Source: Sciurus carolinensis
Taxonomy: Eukaryota > Chordata > Mammalia > Rodentia > Sciuridae
Direction of reading: 5' to 3'
Assembly (NCBI RefSeq): GCF_902686445.1
Contig: NC_062215.1
Location: 32,408,750 to 32,472,749, forward strand
Length of the DNA stretch: 64,000 nucleotides
Below the pieces are notes generated by a model. That model made no database searches, was not told the DNA's origin, and saw only the letters and a list, made by a program, of their open reading frames with translations. Within the stretch, counting starts at the first letter, position 1, and every line of letters starts with the position of its first letter. The translations under genes were made by a program, and so were the position numbers. Positions 48,186 through 59,650 of the stretch are shown piece by piece.

Positions 48186-48348
48186 TTTCGTTTGTTTGTT
48201 TTTTTAAATGCCTTGCTCTCAAACCTTCTGGCCAACCTGTGTTCGCAGACAAGGACCTGAGAGTGGAGTGAAGAAGGACAAGTACTTCCTGGCGCAGCAT
48301 GAGCAACCAAATCGCCTTTGCTTAAAAATATGCAAAGCTCCATCATCC

Positions 48349-48440
48349 AGGACTGGGGATGTGGTTCCATGGTAGAGAGTTTATGCACAAGGCCCAGGGT
48401 TGGTCCCCAGACTTGCCAAAAAGAGAAAAAAAAAAAAATT
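48349..48440 (+). mobile_element. ID SINE
   Basis: GGACTGGGGATGTGGTTCCA with an A12 tail. Confidence 0.88.
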
Positions 48441-48552
48441 CACCTGCCAGACAAAGAAGGCCACCACCATCTTCGTTTCCTCCCTGACCTCCTGTGATGT
48501 GCCCCACCCACAGCCTCATCTGGATCATTCCAAGGTGTTTTTTATCTAAAGT

Positions 48553-48915
48553 AAGATGATCAACCATCCCAATTTGTCCAAGACCAAGAGGGTTCCTAGC
48601 ATGTGGGACTTTCAGTTATGGTTTTTTGTTTGTTTGTTTGTTTGTTTGTTTGTATGGGTCACCAGGGGTTAAACCCACGGGCTAAACCACTGAGCCACAA
48701 CCCCGGTCCTTTTATTTTTTATTTTGAGACCAGGTCTCACCAGGTTGCTTACAGCCCTGCTAAGTTGCTGAGGCTGGCTTTGAACCTGCGATCCTCCTGC
48801 CTTAGCCTCCAGAGCCGCTGGGATTACAGGCATGAGTCACCATACCCAGTGGGAATTTCAGTATTAAAGATGGGAAAATCCCAGTGAAATCAGGACAATT
48901 TGGTCACTCTGGATG
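48553..48915. repeat. short DNA repeat split by a SINE
   Basis: GATGATCAACCATCCCAATT on the left and ATCAGGACAATTTGGTCACT on the right of the SINE at 48620-48852. The same sequence is found intact at 62225-62350, so the pairing is supported within the window. Confidence 0.7.
48620..48852 (-). mobile_element. B1-dID-type SINE
   Basis: Minus-strand dimer with a (TTTG)n tail at 48627-48653. The flanks CTTTCAGTTAT and ATTTCAGTATT look like a diverged target duplication. Confidence 0.92.
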
Positions 48916-51643
48916 GTGACGGCAGACGCATGTGAATTGCATCTTTCAGAGCAGCTGCCTCTTTTAAGGACTAAGGGGTTTCAAAACTTCCCTGGCATCC
49001 TTTGGGTCATCTTAAGCCTCTGCCTTCGAGGACAAAGCCTGAGTATCAATCAGGCAGATGAGTGGAGCAAGTGACGGCCCTGAGGTGTCCCTCTGCACTA
49101 ACACCCAGCCCACCATGCTGTGCTGCTCTGTCCAGCACGCAGGGCTCTCCTCTTCTGGGCCCTCAGTGTCAACAAAGTGGGGAAGGTAGGATTGAGGTGA
49201 CGGCAGCAGGGTTGGTCACCACCTAACAGGCAGCTTCACTAATGGAACTTGATTTTGTTCTGATCGTGGGTAACTGAAGTGTCCAGGCCCAGGAGCTGAG
49301 TTGTGACAATTGCTTCCCTTGTTGCTCATAATTGGTTTAGTGTGGGTGAGCTACCCAGGTCCAGTCAAAGAAGTGTCAGAGAGAAACTGCTGGAAAAATT
49401 CTGGAAAAAAGTTTCCTCACTGATAAAAAGGAGGCTTTCAGAGAAAGGTCTGCCTCTTCTTTCCTTCTCTGTCAGTGGTAGAGCAACGGCACAATTTTGA
49501 AGCTCCTGTAGCTATCACATGGCCATGAGGGTAGGAAACAAGGGGACAGGAAAGAGAGTCAGAAATGCAAACCCAGAGCTATCATTGTTGGATTGCTGAA
49601 CAAGACATCCACTTTGGATGCTTTATTATGTGGGGAGAGAAAAAACAAAAACAAAAACAAAACCCTCTTTTTAAAAGTTAGTGTAATGGGTATCCTGTGG
49701 CTTAGATCAAAAACCCTTGATAGACTGTAAGGTTTTCAACCCTGTAGTAGAGAATGTCACCAGAGGACATGTAGACTTGCACCTGGACAGATGTGCACCT
49801 GAGTCTGGCAAGACAGGAAATCTGCGAGCCTCCAGGCCTCTCCTCCAGCACTACCTTGTCAGAACTCACCTGGAGCTGGAGGGCCTTGGGACCATCCCCT
49901 TAAAAGACCTTCCAGCAAAAGGGGACCAGCCCAGCACTACAAGTTCCTTCCTTTGGAGTGGGGTGGTGGTCAAGAGAAAGTATTCTGGATTCTCACTAGG
50001 GATTCCTAAACAAGTTGCTTAACCTCTCTTTTGTCTTCTGTCTTGGGGGTAGCAGTGTCTAACTCACATGGCTATTGTGAGGCTAACATCTCAGCACAGG
50101 GTCAAATGCATCTGACTCTGGGTTGTGGGTCACAAGAACAACTGCAAGTTCTATGACTCGCTAGAACTTGCAGAGCTAAGAAAAGCTGTTGTGCTCGTGG
50201 TTCTTGTCTACGACAGCTGGAGGACACAGATTAAGGTCAGAAAAGGTAAAAGGCACATAGGACACTCAAGGAGAGACCAGACAAGCTTCTGCTTGTCCTC
50301 TCCCTCTGTTTGTATGGATGACAATTAATTTCCCCAGCACCAGTGGGTGAGATGTGTTAAGTATTGTCAACCCTGAATCATGGTGTCCAGGGTTTTTATA
50401 GGTGTTTTATCACATAGGCATGGAGTGCCTGCGTGGCTGACCTTAGTTATTCAGTCTGCAGCTCCTCCGGAGGTCAAACTGATACAGCATGACCCAGGGA
50501 CCTCACCATAAATCACATTGTTAGCATTAACTATCTGGTGTAGACAGAGGCCCCAGGGAAACAAAGATACTCCCATCCGGCAGTATACGGCAAGGGTTTA
50601 GAGGGTATCTCCCGGAGTCTTTGAAATGGGTAAGGTTTTCTAAGATGTTCTCATCCCAGACCTGCTAAGGCAACCTGTCTGAGCTCTGACACATAATAGG
50701 CATCCAGTATCATTTTTGTTTCTTACGTGGGGCTGAAGTCTGCCTCCCGCAAGCACCTGTCCTTTGTCGCTGCCCTATAGGATCAGCTCATTGAACCCTT
50801 TTTCTCATTGCTGAGGGCAAACCCTTATTTCCCCTTCCTCTTTTATGATGGAGGGACCTGCATTCAATAGCTGCCCAGCTTCTCCTTCCCCTCACCTACT
50901 CCTCCCCAGGGAAGGGGAGAGACCTTCTTATTGGTAGGTTTGGAGACAGATCTGCACTCGCCTGGTACACTCCTTCCTCTCTCCCACACTGTCCCTCTGC
51001 AGACAGGCGACTCTACACTTCCACAGAAGCCTGCACCACTGCCTGCACTGTGCCTGGAGACAAGGTCAGATTCAAGGACAAAGTCTCTGTCTATGTGGCT
51101 AACAGACACAATAACCCCAATCTCAAGCAGTTCTTTCAGCTAGAAAGGTGATATTTTGTCTCCATTTGCCTGGCTCTTGTGTTTATCCCTCAGCTGGTTC
51201 CTTACACAAGCAGAAAGAAGAGGGATGGCATTATCCCCCTCGCACCCCAAAAGACAATTAGTCCTTCCAGAGTTCAGAAGGATCTCCCTTCAAAACGTCT
51301 CCCGCCATGCTCGCCAGGTCCTTCAGCCTTGGCCCCCCACCCCTCAGATCCCTGGTCTCCTCCAAGCCTCTGCACACTCTCCATGCTGTCTAGGACCCTC
51401 TTTAAATGTTGGACCAGAACGAATCACAGATGACTCCAAATGTAGTTTGACACACAAGGATCTCTTGATCTCTTCCCAGAGTTCCCAGGAACACCCTCAC
51501 TCTTGGGCGGTTGCTCCGAGGACTGAACCTGAGGTTGCCTCAAGTCTATTTCCATAGGAATTAGCATTAGATTCTTTACCTCCGCATGGGACACTGGAAA
51601 TTTGTTCACCTTACTAGAAAGCAAATCTCCTTCAATACATTAA

Positions 51644-51645
<2 letters not shown>
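48916..51645. other. unassigned DNA, one MIR
   Basis: Apart from the MIR at 49965 nothing is recognised. Frames up to 133 residues (51156-51557) look like chance. Confidence 0.4.
49965..50110 (+). repeat. MIR
   Basis: AACAAGTTGCTTAACCTCTC, then ACATGGCTATTGTGAGGCTA. Confidence 0.7.

Positions 51646-51690
<45 letters not shown>
51646..51690. repeat. (AC)n microsatellite, 45 bp
   Basis: A perfect AC run. Confidence 0.98.
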
Positions 51691-51691
<1 letters not shown>

Positions 51692-51814
51692 CCTACAAGG
51701 TTTAGGAGTGTAGGAATCTCCTCCATCAAACGATCCTTTCTCTGGGAGCTCTCTCAACCATTTGTCCTCTATTTTATCCACTCTAGACGTATTTATGAGA
51801 CAATTCTCCAAAAT

Positions 51815-52010
51815 ACTACATAGTAGTTAAGAGCACAGGCTGTAAAGGTAATGCTACCATCAAATCCCAACCCTACCAACTGTGTAACCTTGGACAAGTT
51901 ACTTAGCTTCTCTGAACCTTAGTTTCTTCAGAATCTTAAAAGTTTTTAATAGTAGGTACCAACAAAGGGACATGCATGGCGTCTGGAATACATCATATTC
52001 TTGGTGACTC
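51815..52010 (+). repeat. MIR
   Basis: AGTTAAGAGCACAGGCTGTA, GTGTAACCTTGGACAAGTTA and CTCTGAACCTTAGTTTCTTC: nearly the whole MIR in sense. Confidence 0.85.
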
Positions 52011-52201
52011 TGAACCATTATGTTAGATGAATATTGCTGGTATTACCATCACCATTACTTCAGCTAAGCCCTCTGTGGTAGTAATAACCTACAGTTAGAG
52101 TGGGGATGCAGCCCCTCTGGGTAGCTGGTTGATGGGTGAATATTGAAATTAACCATGGGTCATGGGGTTCTTTTGTGAAGTTGAACCCAAGTTCCAGATG
52201 T

Positions 52202-52207
52202 TTTATT
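52202..52207 (-). promoter_or_regulatory. candidate AATAAA poly(A) signal for CCDC182
   Basis: This is the first canonical AATAAA I find on the minus strand downstream of the CCDC182 stop, about 1.2 kb away. Neither AATAAA nor ATTAAA occurs nearer by eye. If used, the 3' UTR would be about 1.2 kb and would include the long homopolymer at 53222-53260. A variant hexamer nearer the stop is equally possible. Confidence 0.22.
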
Positions 52208-53221
52208 TGGAGAGTCTGTGAAAGGAGGAGGAGGAGGGCTGAGGCTGTGATAGAAGGACAGAGGACATGGACAGGCTGTAAATCGTGGGCTGGAGAGACA
52301 GAGGCCTGAATTTGCTGAGGCTCTAGCCTTCAGACCCCTCACTTCTGCAGCTTAGAGGACGATCCCTGCTGTATGGCAGCATTTTGGGGGTCCAGACAAA
52401 AAGGAAAACAGAAGGCTCCTTGGAAATAAAAGGTGCAGGGATAAATGATGAACCCCAAATCACCCACATGACCACCTCGTTCCTCCAGGACAGACCCATG
52501 AACAGATTGATGTGGTACCCAAGTCAGGAGGGGGTTGAGGAGCAACAGGATGGTGAGTGAGCACAGGTCACCTGCACTTGAAGCCCACTCCTGCCGCTTA
52601 TCAGCATGGAGACGCCGGATACAGAACTTGACTTCCTGCGGTTGGTGCTTCCCCGTGACCCGCACTCACCTCCCAGGGCCAGTGGAGGCGGTGGCATGGA
52701 GGGTGTGTGCGTTGGCTGATAAACATCTGGGCATCGTTACCATTCCTGCTCCACAAGTCAGGTGTGGAAATGGGCATCACTATTGTATGGTGCCATCTTA
52801 TGGATGTCCTAGAGCCCAGAGAGTTCCACCCGTCAGAGTCCTAAGGAACTCTGTCCATCTGATGGGCCAGTCTCCAGCCTAGAAGGAGGAAAGCAGAGGT
52901 GGGCAAAGGCAGAGAAAAGTGGGCAGGAAAGCCCAACAGGCAAGGACAAGAACTACAAAAGCAGAGCAAGTTGGGGACATTTGGGGGCTTGAGCAAACGA
53001 CCCGACCCCTCTCGGTAGACCAGGCATTAAGTAACAAACCATGAGAGCGTTGAGTCATTCAATGAAAGGTAAATCTGTTCAACACAATCAGTTTAAGAAT
53101 ATACAAGAAAAATGCTGTACAGCTGAGTGATATCACCATTACAAACAGGAAATAGTTCAAGGCGAAAGTCACAGGGGTCTGACTTCCTTCCTTGACGAGG
53201 CTGGTTAAATGGAACTTTACC

Positions 53222-53260
53222 AAAAAAAAAAAAAACAAAAAAAAAAAAAAAAAAAAAAAC
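53222..53260. repeat. 39-bp A-rich homopolymer (poly-U in CCDC182 RNA)
   Basis: An almost pure A run with a single C interruption, about 155 bp past the CCDC182 stop. No SINE body adjoins it, so I cannot assign it as a retroposon tail. Length is likely to vary between individuals or assemblies. Confidence 0.8.
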
Positions 53261-53415
53261 ATATGGAGGTCTTTTTGCCTCATGGCAAGGTGTTATTTTG
53301 GTAGAAGGAAAGCGATGGAAGTGGGGGAAAAGAAGAAGGTGGGTGGGGTCTTAAGGTTTGTCCTTCCGTTTAAAAATAATCTTCCACTTGGCACAGCCGC
53401 TGTGGCCCAGGCGGC

Positions 53416-54090
<675 letters not shown>

Positions 54091-54454
54091 AATTGCCCTC
54101 CTGAGGGGTGGATGCTCATCCAATCATCATCCTTCCAGAATCAGAGCTCGAAGTCTTCTTTAACCCCAGGGACAAGTCAAGTTACAAGCAAGGGAGAAAA
54201 CTGGCAAGATGTGACAGGGCAGGCCAGGCTCATTGGCTTCCAAGACTGGGTGGTCTTTGTCCTTGGAAAGGGCTCTGGATGGTCTTGGCATGATATCTGG
54301 TCTCCAGTGGCTCACCAGTAAAACAGGACATTGTCAGACAGGACACCTAGTCCCACTTCTGGCACTAAAATGCTATAGCAGTGATATAATTCCAAATCCA
54401 TATGCCTAATGCCAGAATTCTAGATAATCTTTGAGTTGTGAAAAATGTACTTAA

Positions 54455-54708
54455 TTATTTTTGTTGTTGTACCAGGGATTGAACCCAGAGCTGCTTACCA
54501 ACGAAGTCACATCCCCGGTCCTATTTTCTTTTCTTTCTTCTTTTTTCTTTTCTTTTCTTTTTTTTTTTATTTTGTATTTTACTTAGAGAAAAGGTGTCAC
54601 TAAGTTGCTTAGGGCCTCATTAAGTTGCTAAAGCTGGCTTTGAACTTTCCATCCTCCTGCCTCAGCCTCCTGAGCTGCTGGGATTACAGTGTGTGCCACC
54701 ATACCCTA
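54455..54708 (-). mobile_element. B1-dID-type SINE
   Basis: Minus-strand dimer with an expanded CT/T-rich linker at 54522-54570 on the plus strand. It lies 0.6 kb upstream of CCDC182. Confidence 0.92.
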
Positions 54709-54774
54709 CGAATGTATTTAATGTTGATGTAAGGTCCCAAGCAGCAGCTGATTTGGTATTTGCAGGTGAAAATG

Positions 54775-54850
54775 GGTCACTCTCATTTATTCAGCCTATT
54801 CTTCCTGAGCACTCACTATGTACTGGGAGCAGGGAACAAATGTAAGGGTG
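54775..54850 (-). repeat. L2 fragment
   Basis: TTCCTGAGCACTCACTATGT, then ACTGGGAGCAGGGAAC. Confidence 0.55.
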
Positions 54851-55184
54851 CATAGTTCCTCAACATACCTAAATGTCAACACCTATGAGAAAAAAAATAT
54901 ATAGAAAGGTGGACGTTGCATTTTCAGAAAATATTTCTAACTAATCTACATTGGGATTAGCCAAGAACAAAACTCCATTTTGCAGATTGCAAGCTCCTGC
55001 CCGGACCTCTCTCCTGGACTCCAAATCTAACATCTCCCCAACCACAAGCTTCAAATCCAGTCCATCCAAAACTGAATTGATTCTCTCTTCGCCCAGACTG
55101 GTTCCTGTTCTGGTGTTGCTATCTGACTAATGTCATCAGCCTGGGGCAACACCCAATCTGGTACCCACCTCAGAAACCAGCGCC

Positions 55185-55500
55185 ACAGTTCAAATGTTTG
55201 TTCTATCCCAAATTCATGTTGAAATTTAATTGGTATTTTGACAGTATGAAAAGGTGAGAGACTTTAAGAGGCAGAGCCCTCTCGACTGGTTTAATGTCAT
55301 TTATCTCCGGAGTGGGCTCCTTATAAAAAGGGTGAGTCTGGTCCTCTCTTTCTCTTTCTCTTCGTGCTTCTGCCGTGGGAATGCCCCTCACCTGATACCA
55401 ACATCTTCATCTTGGACTTTCTAGGTTCTAAAACTGCTCGAATTGCTTGACCTCCAGTATTTTAATTTGTTTTAGCAGGAACACAACAGAATAAGCCACC
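55185..55500 (+). mobile_element. MLT1-type (MaLR) LTR
   Basis: AAATTCATGTTGAAATTTAA, CGGAGTGGGCTCCTTATAAA and TCATCTTGGACTTTCTAGGT, in LTR order. Confidence 0.85.
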
Positions 55501-55599
55501 TGGGATCCACCTAGACCCTCCTGGTCAAAGTGGCTCTAAGTTCTTTCAAATCTATCATCCCAGTACCCCAACATTCAAACTCCTGCCCTGGGGTCCCAG

Positions 55600-55740
55600 C
55601 TTCACCACCTATAAGCTATGTCTCTTTGGCAAGTTACCTTATATACTTGAGCCTCAGTTTCTTTACTGTAATGTAGGGATACTAATTTAGTGGTATGCTG
55701 CTCTCAGGGAGAAAAAAAGTTAAGCACTGATTTATAGCTA
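55600..55740 (+). repeat. MIR
   Basis: CTTTGGCAAGTTACCTTATA, then GAGCCTCAGTTTCTTTACTG. Confidence 0.8.
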
Positions 55741-56059
55741 TTGCCAATTTCCACAGAATAAATAGTCCCAGTACAGCCAATTTCAAGCTACCAACATGCT
55801 GTTGCTGGGAAGAGAGGCATAGAATCAGCTCGCCTGAGCCTGTACAGTCTAGTCAAGCACCACGGAGCCCATGATGAGAGCTGATGCCTTCTCTCTGAGA
55901 TGCAGACGGACCATCTAGGGAGTCTCAGGTAGGCACCAAAGAAGGCGTTTTGCGGGGAGGTTCATGGCTAAACTAAGGTGGAATTGTGAATTGCAAGACA
56001 GAAACAGCAACTCCAATTACTGAGACAAAATATTGGGTGGGTCTAGGAGTCAGGAGATC

Positions 56060-56140
56060 TGGAGTCCAATTGCTGTGTCATTCCAGGTCAGTCACCTCCT
56101 GTCTCTGAGCCTATTCCCTTGCTGTAATGTGGGGAGGTGG
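56060..56140 (+). repeat. MIR fragment
   Basis: CAGGTCAGTCACCTCCTGTC, then CCCTTGCTGTAATGTGGGG. Confidence 0.6.
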
Positions 56141-56529
56141 GAGATGGTTCCTCTGAAGGTCCCCATGTTCAAAGAACCCACCGGTCTACCTCCCACCTTC
56201 TCCCTCTTTTCGTCCCTGAGGACCTGTTAGGCACAGTGAACTTCAGGAGGATGGAGGCCATGTGCATCTCATCTGAGCACCCTCAAGTGTTCTGCCTGGT
56301 GTCTGCAAAATAACGGCACTCAGATAACTAGATAAAATCAAATTTCCTTCTGGAGGTGCCTAACAAATCACAGGCACCCTTTGCTTTTCCGCTGACATGA
56401 TGACACCTACTGGTCTTGGCAGAAATAGCAACTTCTCAATTCTGCCTAAGAAGCAGATGGGGATTTGGGAGATGATGTAAACAGCATGTGCTTTTGTGGT
56501 GTGTTTAATTTGGAGGATGGGGGTGGGGA

Positions 56530-56595
56530 CGGGGTGGTTGTGCATGTCATGCACATAATAGGTTCTCAATAAATATTTCCTGAATTATTGAAAGG
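56530..56595 (+). repeat. L2 3' end fragment
   Basis: GCACATAATAGGTTCTCAAT, then AAATATTTCCTGAATTATTG. Confidence 0.7.
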
Positions 56596-56599
56596 AAGG

Positions 56600-58353
56600 A
56601 TGTGTCTCTGTCTTCCAGTCTCTAGTATTCTTTCCATTACTGCCTCTCAATCTCTCACCCAATCTCCCCCCAGTTCTTTCTCTAATTCTTCACCTCTGTC
56701 TCCCACAGGGAACGATGGAAGTCACAACCACAACTGTGAAATAAAAATAACTAAGTTCAAAATGGAATGACAACTTCTCAATTTCCTGGTGCCTTTTCGT
56801 GAGGTTTTTATATGCTTCTGTGAACCCGGGGCGGGGGGGCGGGGGGGACGATATAGTTCCTGCCTTACCTGCAGTTTTGATTTCCATTAACTACCGTCAA
56901 CTGAGGTTTGGAAAGCATTAAATGGAAAATTCCAGATATAAGCAATTTATATGCTCTAACTTGTGTGCCATTCTGAGTAGCGTGATAAAATCTTGTTGCC
57001 ATTCCGCTCTGTGATACCAGGGATGTGAGGTACCCCTTTGTCCGGCATATCCACACTGTATATGCTACCCACTCGTTAATCACTTTGTACCCAGTTCAGT
57101 AATCAGATTGACTGTTGTGGTGCTTTTGTCCAAGTAACCTTTATTTTACTCAGTGGTAGCCCCAAAGCACAAGAGTAGTGATGTTCGCTATGTGGATATG
57201 CCAAAGGGAAGATGCTAAGTGCTTCCTTTAGGTGAAAAGGTCAAAGTTCTTGAGTTAATAAGGAAAGAAGGAAAATCACATACTCAGGTCAGTAAAATCT
57301 ATGGTAAGTTATTGTTAACCTGTAAATTTAGGGAAAACAGTACATACGGGGTTCAGTAGTACTCAGGGTTTCAGGCACCCACTGGGGTCTTAGATGTTTC
57401 CCCTGTGGATAGAGGGGCACTACTGTATTTCCACATAAACCACTCCAAAGACCCAAAGCAGGTGAGCACTGTCACCAGAAGGCCCTGGCGTGGTGCCCTC
57501 CTGAGTCTTTAGCTGGGCAGCTCAGTGTGCATGTTCTGAATGTTCTCAACCTGGAAGTTTCATAGTTGGGGCCTGCGCCTTCCTCAAAAAGTCTCCTCCC
57601 ACATGTCGCAGTAAGGAAGAAAGGTGATATATTTGTTCTCCTTGAGGCTTCAGGAGAAAGGAATTCAGACATCTCTGGGCTTGAATCCCACTGTCAGAGG
57701 GTCCCTGCCCCTGGTCTGTTTCAGCAGGGTACGGCCTCCCTGTGTCTCAGGATGACAAGGTATGTGAGAGACATGCCATACCCACAGAGATCCCAGTTCT
57801 ACCCCTGAGGGTCAGATTCAACCTGAATGAGATGGGACATGCTTTAAGAGGTCACCAGGGTGGACATGGCACCATGCTGGGTCTGAGTACCACTCCTGCT
57901 GAACCCAGCCCACGACTTGAGAATGGAAACCCTCTCTTCTGCCATGAGCTTTCACCTCTGCCAGTGAAATAAAACCTGATCCTTTTTAGGATTGAAAGGG
58001 ACATGACATGTGCACTTCTCCGACAGACAGGTACCTTTGTGAAAAGAAGGAAACACTCAAAAGCTAGAAGAGCCCAGGTCCCATTAGTGGAAATGGCTTT
58101 TTCCAGCCCTTCTAACCCATGCCTGGCAAGGAGGCAGGAAGTGCCCAGAGTGGGCTCACAGGATCACAGTGCCCTTCCTGGGACCAGGGCTGAGGCTGGT
58201 GCAGAACCAAATTGGGGGTATTCAAGGAAGAAATGGGGGGGGGGAAGGTTCCCTGCTCCTGCCGCTGCCCCAGAGCCTACAATAGAAACAGCTGTAAAGG
58301 GGAGCATGGGAACAAGAGACCACCCCAGGCTCAGCCCCAGCCCTCGCCCATCT
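56600..58353. other. unassigned DNA
   Basis: A G-run patch at 56828-56847 and nothing else distinctive. The 189-residue plus frame from 58003 crosses the minisatellite and GAAAA tract, so it is not a gene. Confidence 0.4.
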
Positions 58354-58414
58354 CTGGGCTACCCCCCCCTCTTGCCTGGGCTACCCCCTCTCTTGCCTGG
58401 GCTACCCCCTCTTG
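58354..58414 (+). repeat. minisatellite, about 2.9 x 21-22 bp
   Basis: Units CTGGGCTACCCCCTCTCTTG-C at 58354, 58376 and 58397 differ in C/T run length. Confidence 0.95.
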
Positions 58415-58485
58415 ACCATGCCCTCAACCCCAAACCAATTCATTTGTTTTTTTCCAAAATAAAGCCTCAGCTGGCCCTGCCAACA

Positions 58486-58522
58486 GAAAGAAAAAGAAAA
58501 GAAAAGAAAAGGAAAGGAAAGG
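58486..58522. repeat. (GAAAA)/(GGAAA)n tract
   Basis: A short purine pentamer run. Confidence 0.92.
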
Positions 58523-58974
58523 GGAGGGTGGGCAACCAACCATGTTTTCCACAAAGAATAGGTGTATTTTAAAAAGAAGATTCAGTGAAAGGACCATGCT
58601 TAATCCCCCAAGATTAAGCTTTCAAGCAGAGTGGGGAAACAGTCTTCTAGGGGTCCCTTAAAATTGATCTATCTGTCCTCAAGTCCAAGGGGAAAAAATA
58701 ATAATGAAAACAGAGTGGCCAGAATTCAAAGCAACCTGTCACAAATCCCCCAAAGAATGTGATTGAACATTTCTAAAGCAGAGGGAAGACCTTCCAGCCT
58801 GAGTCAACCTCTCTTTTCCTGGAGTCCCCTGGTCCTGTGCCTCCCTTGGAGGGCAAGTATACCCCTATACAATCAGCGTCTTCCAGGTGTCACATAAAGG
58901 TTTTTCCATCCAGCCTTCCACCCATCCACGCCCCCTAGTCAGCCAGCCGGGGTTCCATGCCCCTGTCCATCCGT

Positions 58975-59320
58975 TCATCCATTCACTTACTCAGGGATAG
59001 CCATTGAGGACCCACCCTGTGTCCTCTGAGCTAAGACAAGAGAGTGAACAAGACAGAGAAGACCCTGCTCTCAGGCAGCCGGCATTTCATCAGAAGGGGA
59101 CACACAGTAAAGAAAGCATTCAGCACAAGGCGACTGAGGCTGGTGGCTAAATCCCTGGGGGAAATAGCAGGGCAAGATGGTAGAAAGGCCCTTAGGGAGA
59201 GCCTTTGTGAGGCGGGGCACTTGGAGTAAGACAGGATAATGTTCGAGAAGGGACAAGATGTGAAAGGGCCTGGAACAGGCTGGAGGAACCCAGAAGAGCC
59301 TGGTGGACTGGAGGCAGCAT
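58975..59320 (-). repeat. L2 fragment
   Basis: GAGTGAACAAGACAGAGAAG and CCCTGCTCTCAGGCAGC fit the reverse L2 3' region, followed by more decayed sequence. Confidence 0.6.
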
Positions 59321-59489
59321 CAAGCAAGAGGGGAGGGGAGAGCTGACAGGGCCCAAGAAGCGGGTGGCAGTCCCCAGTGGTGTTGGGGCCATGCCAGGCT
59401 GCTCCAGCTGGGTGTAGTCCTCACCTCTGCAGCGGGCATTCCAGCCTGGGGAATGGGGACAAGACTGGGATTGGGGATGGGGACCAAGA

Positions 59490-59650
59490 TCCAAAACGAA
59501 ACTTGATACTGTTCACCATGATTAATTAACCCAGTGCCAGAGCCCCGAGGCACTGTGCTAAAAATACCTGCTTCCCTCTGAGATGCGGCAGCTGCCACCT
59601 AGCAACTTTTAGTCATGCCATTTGTCATAATTTGACACTGCTAAGGAGTG
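59490..59650. promoter_or_regulatory. candidate conserved non-coding element
   Basis: A repeat-free block with GATTAATTAACC (homeodomain-type palindrome), GCTAAAAATACC (MEF2-like) and CAGCTGCCACCTAG (E-boxes) packed in 100 bp. Enhancer-like by eye only. Confidence 0.3.

Noticed and set aside
58003..58572. 189-residue plus-strand open frame
   Set aside because: It runs through a minisatellite and a GAAAA run, giving low-complexity protein.
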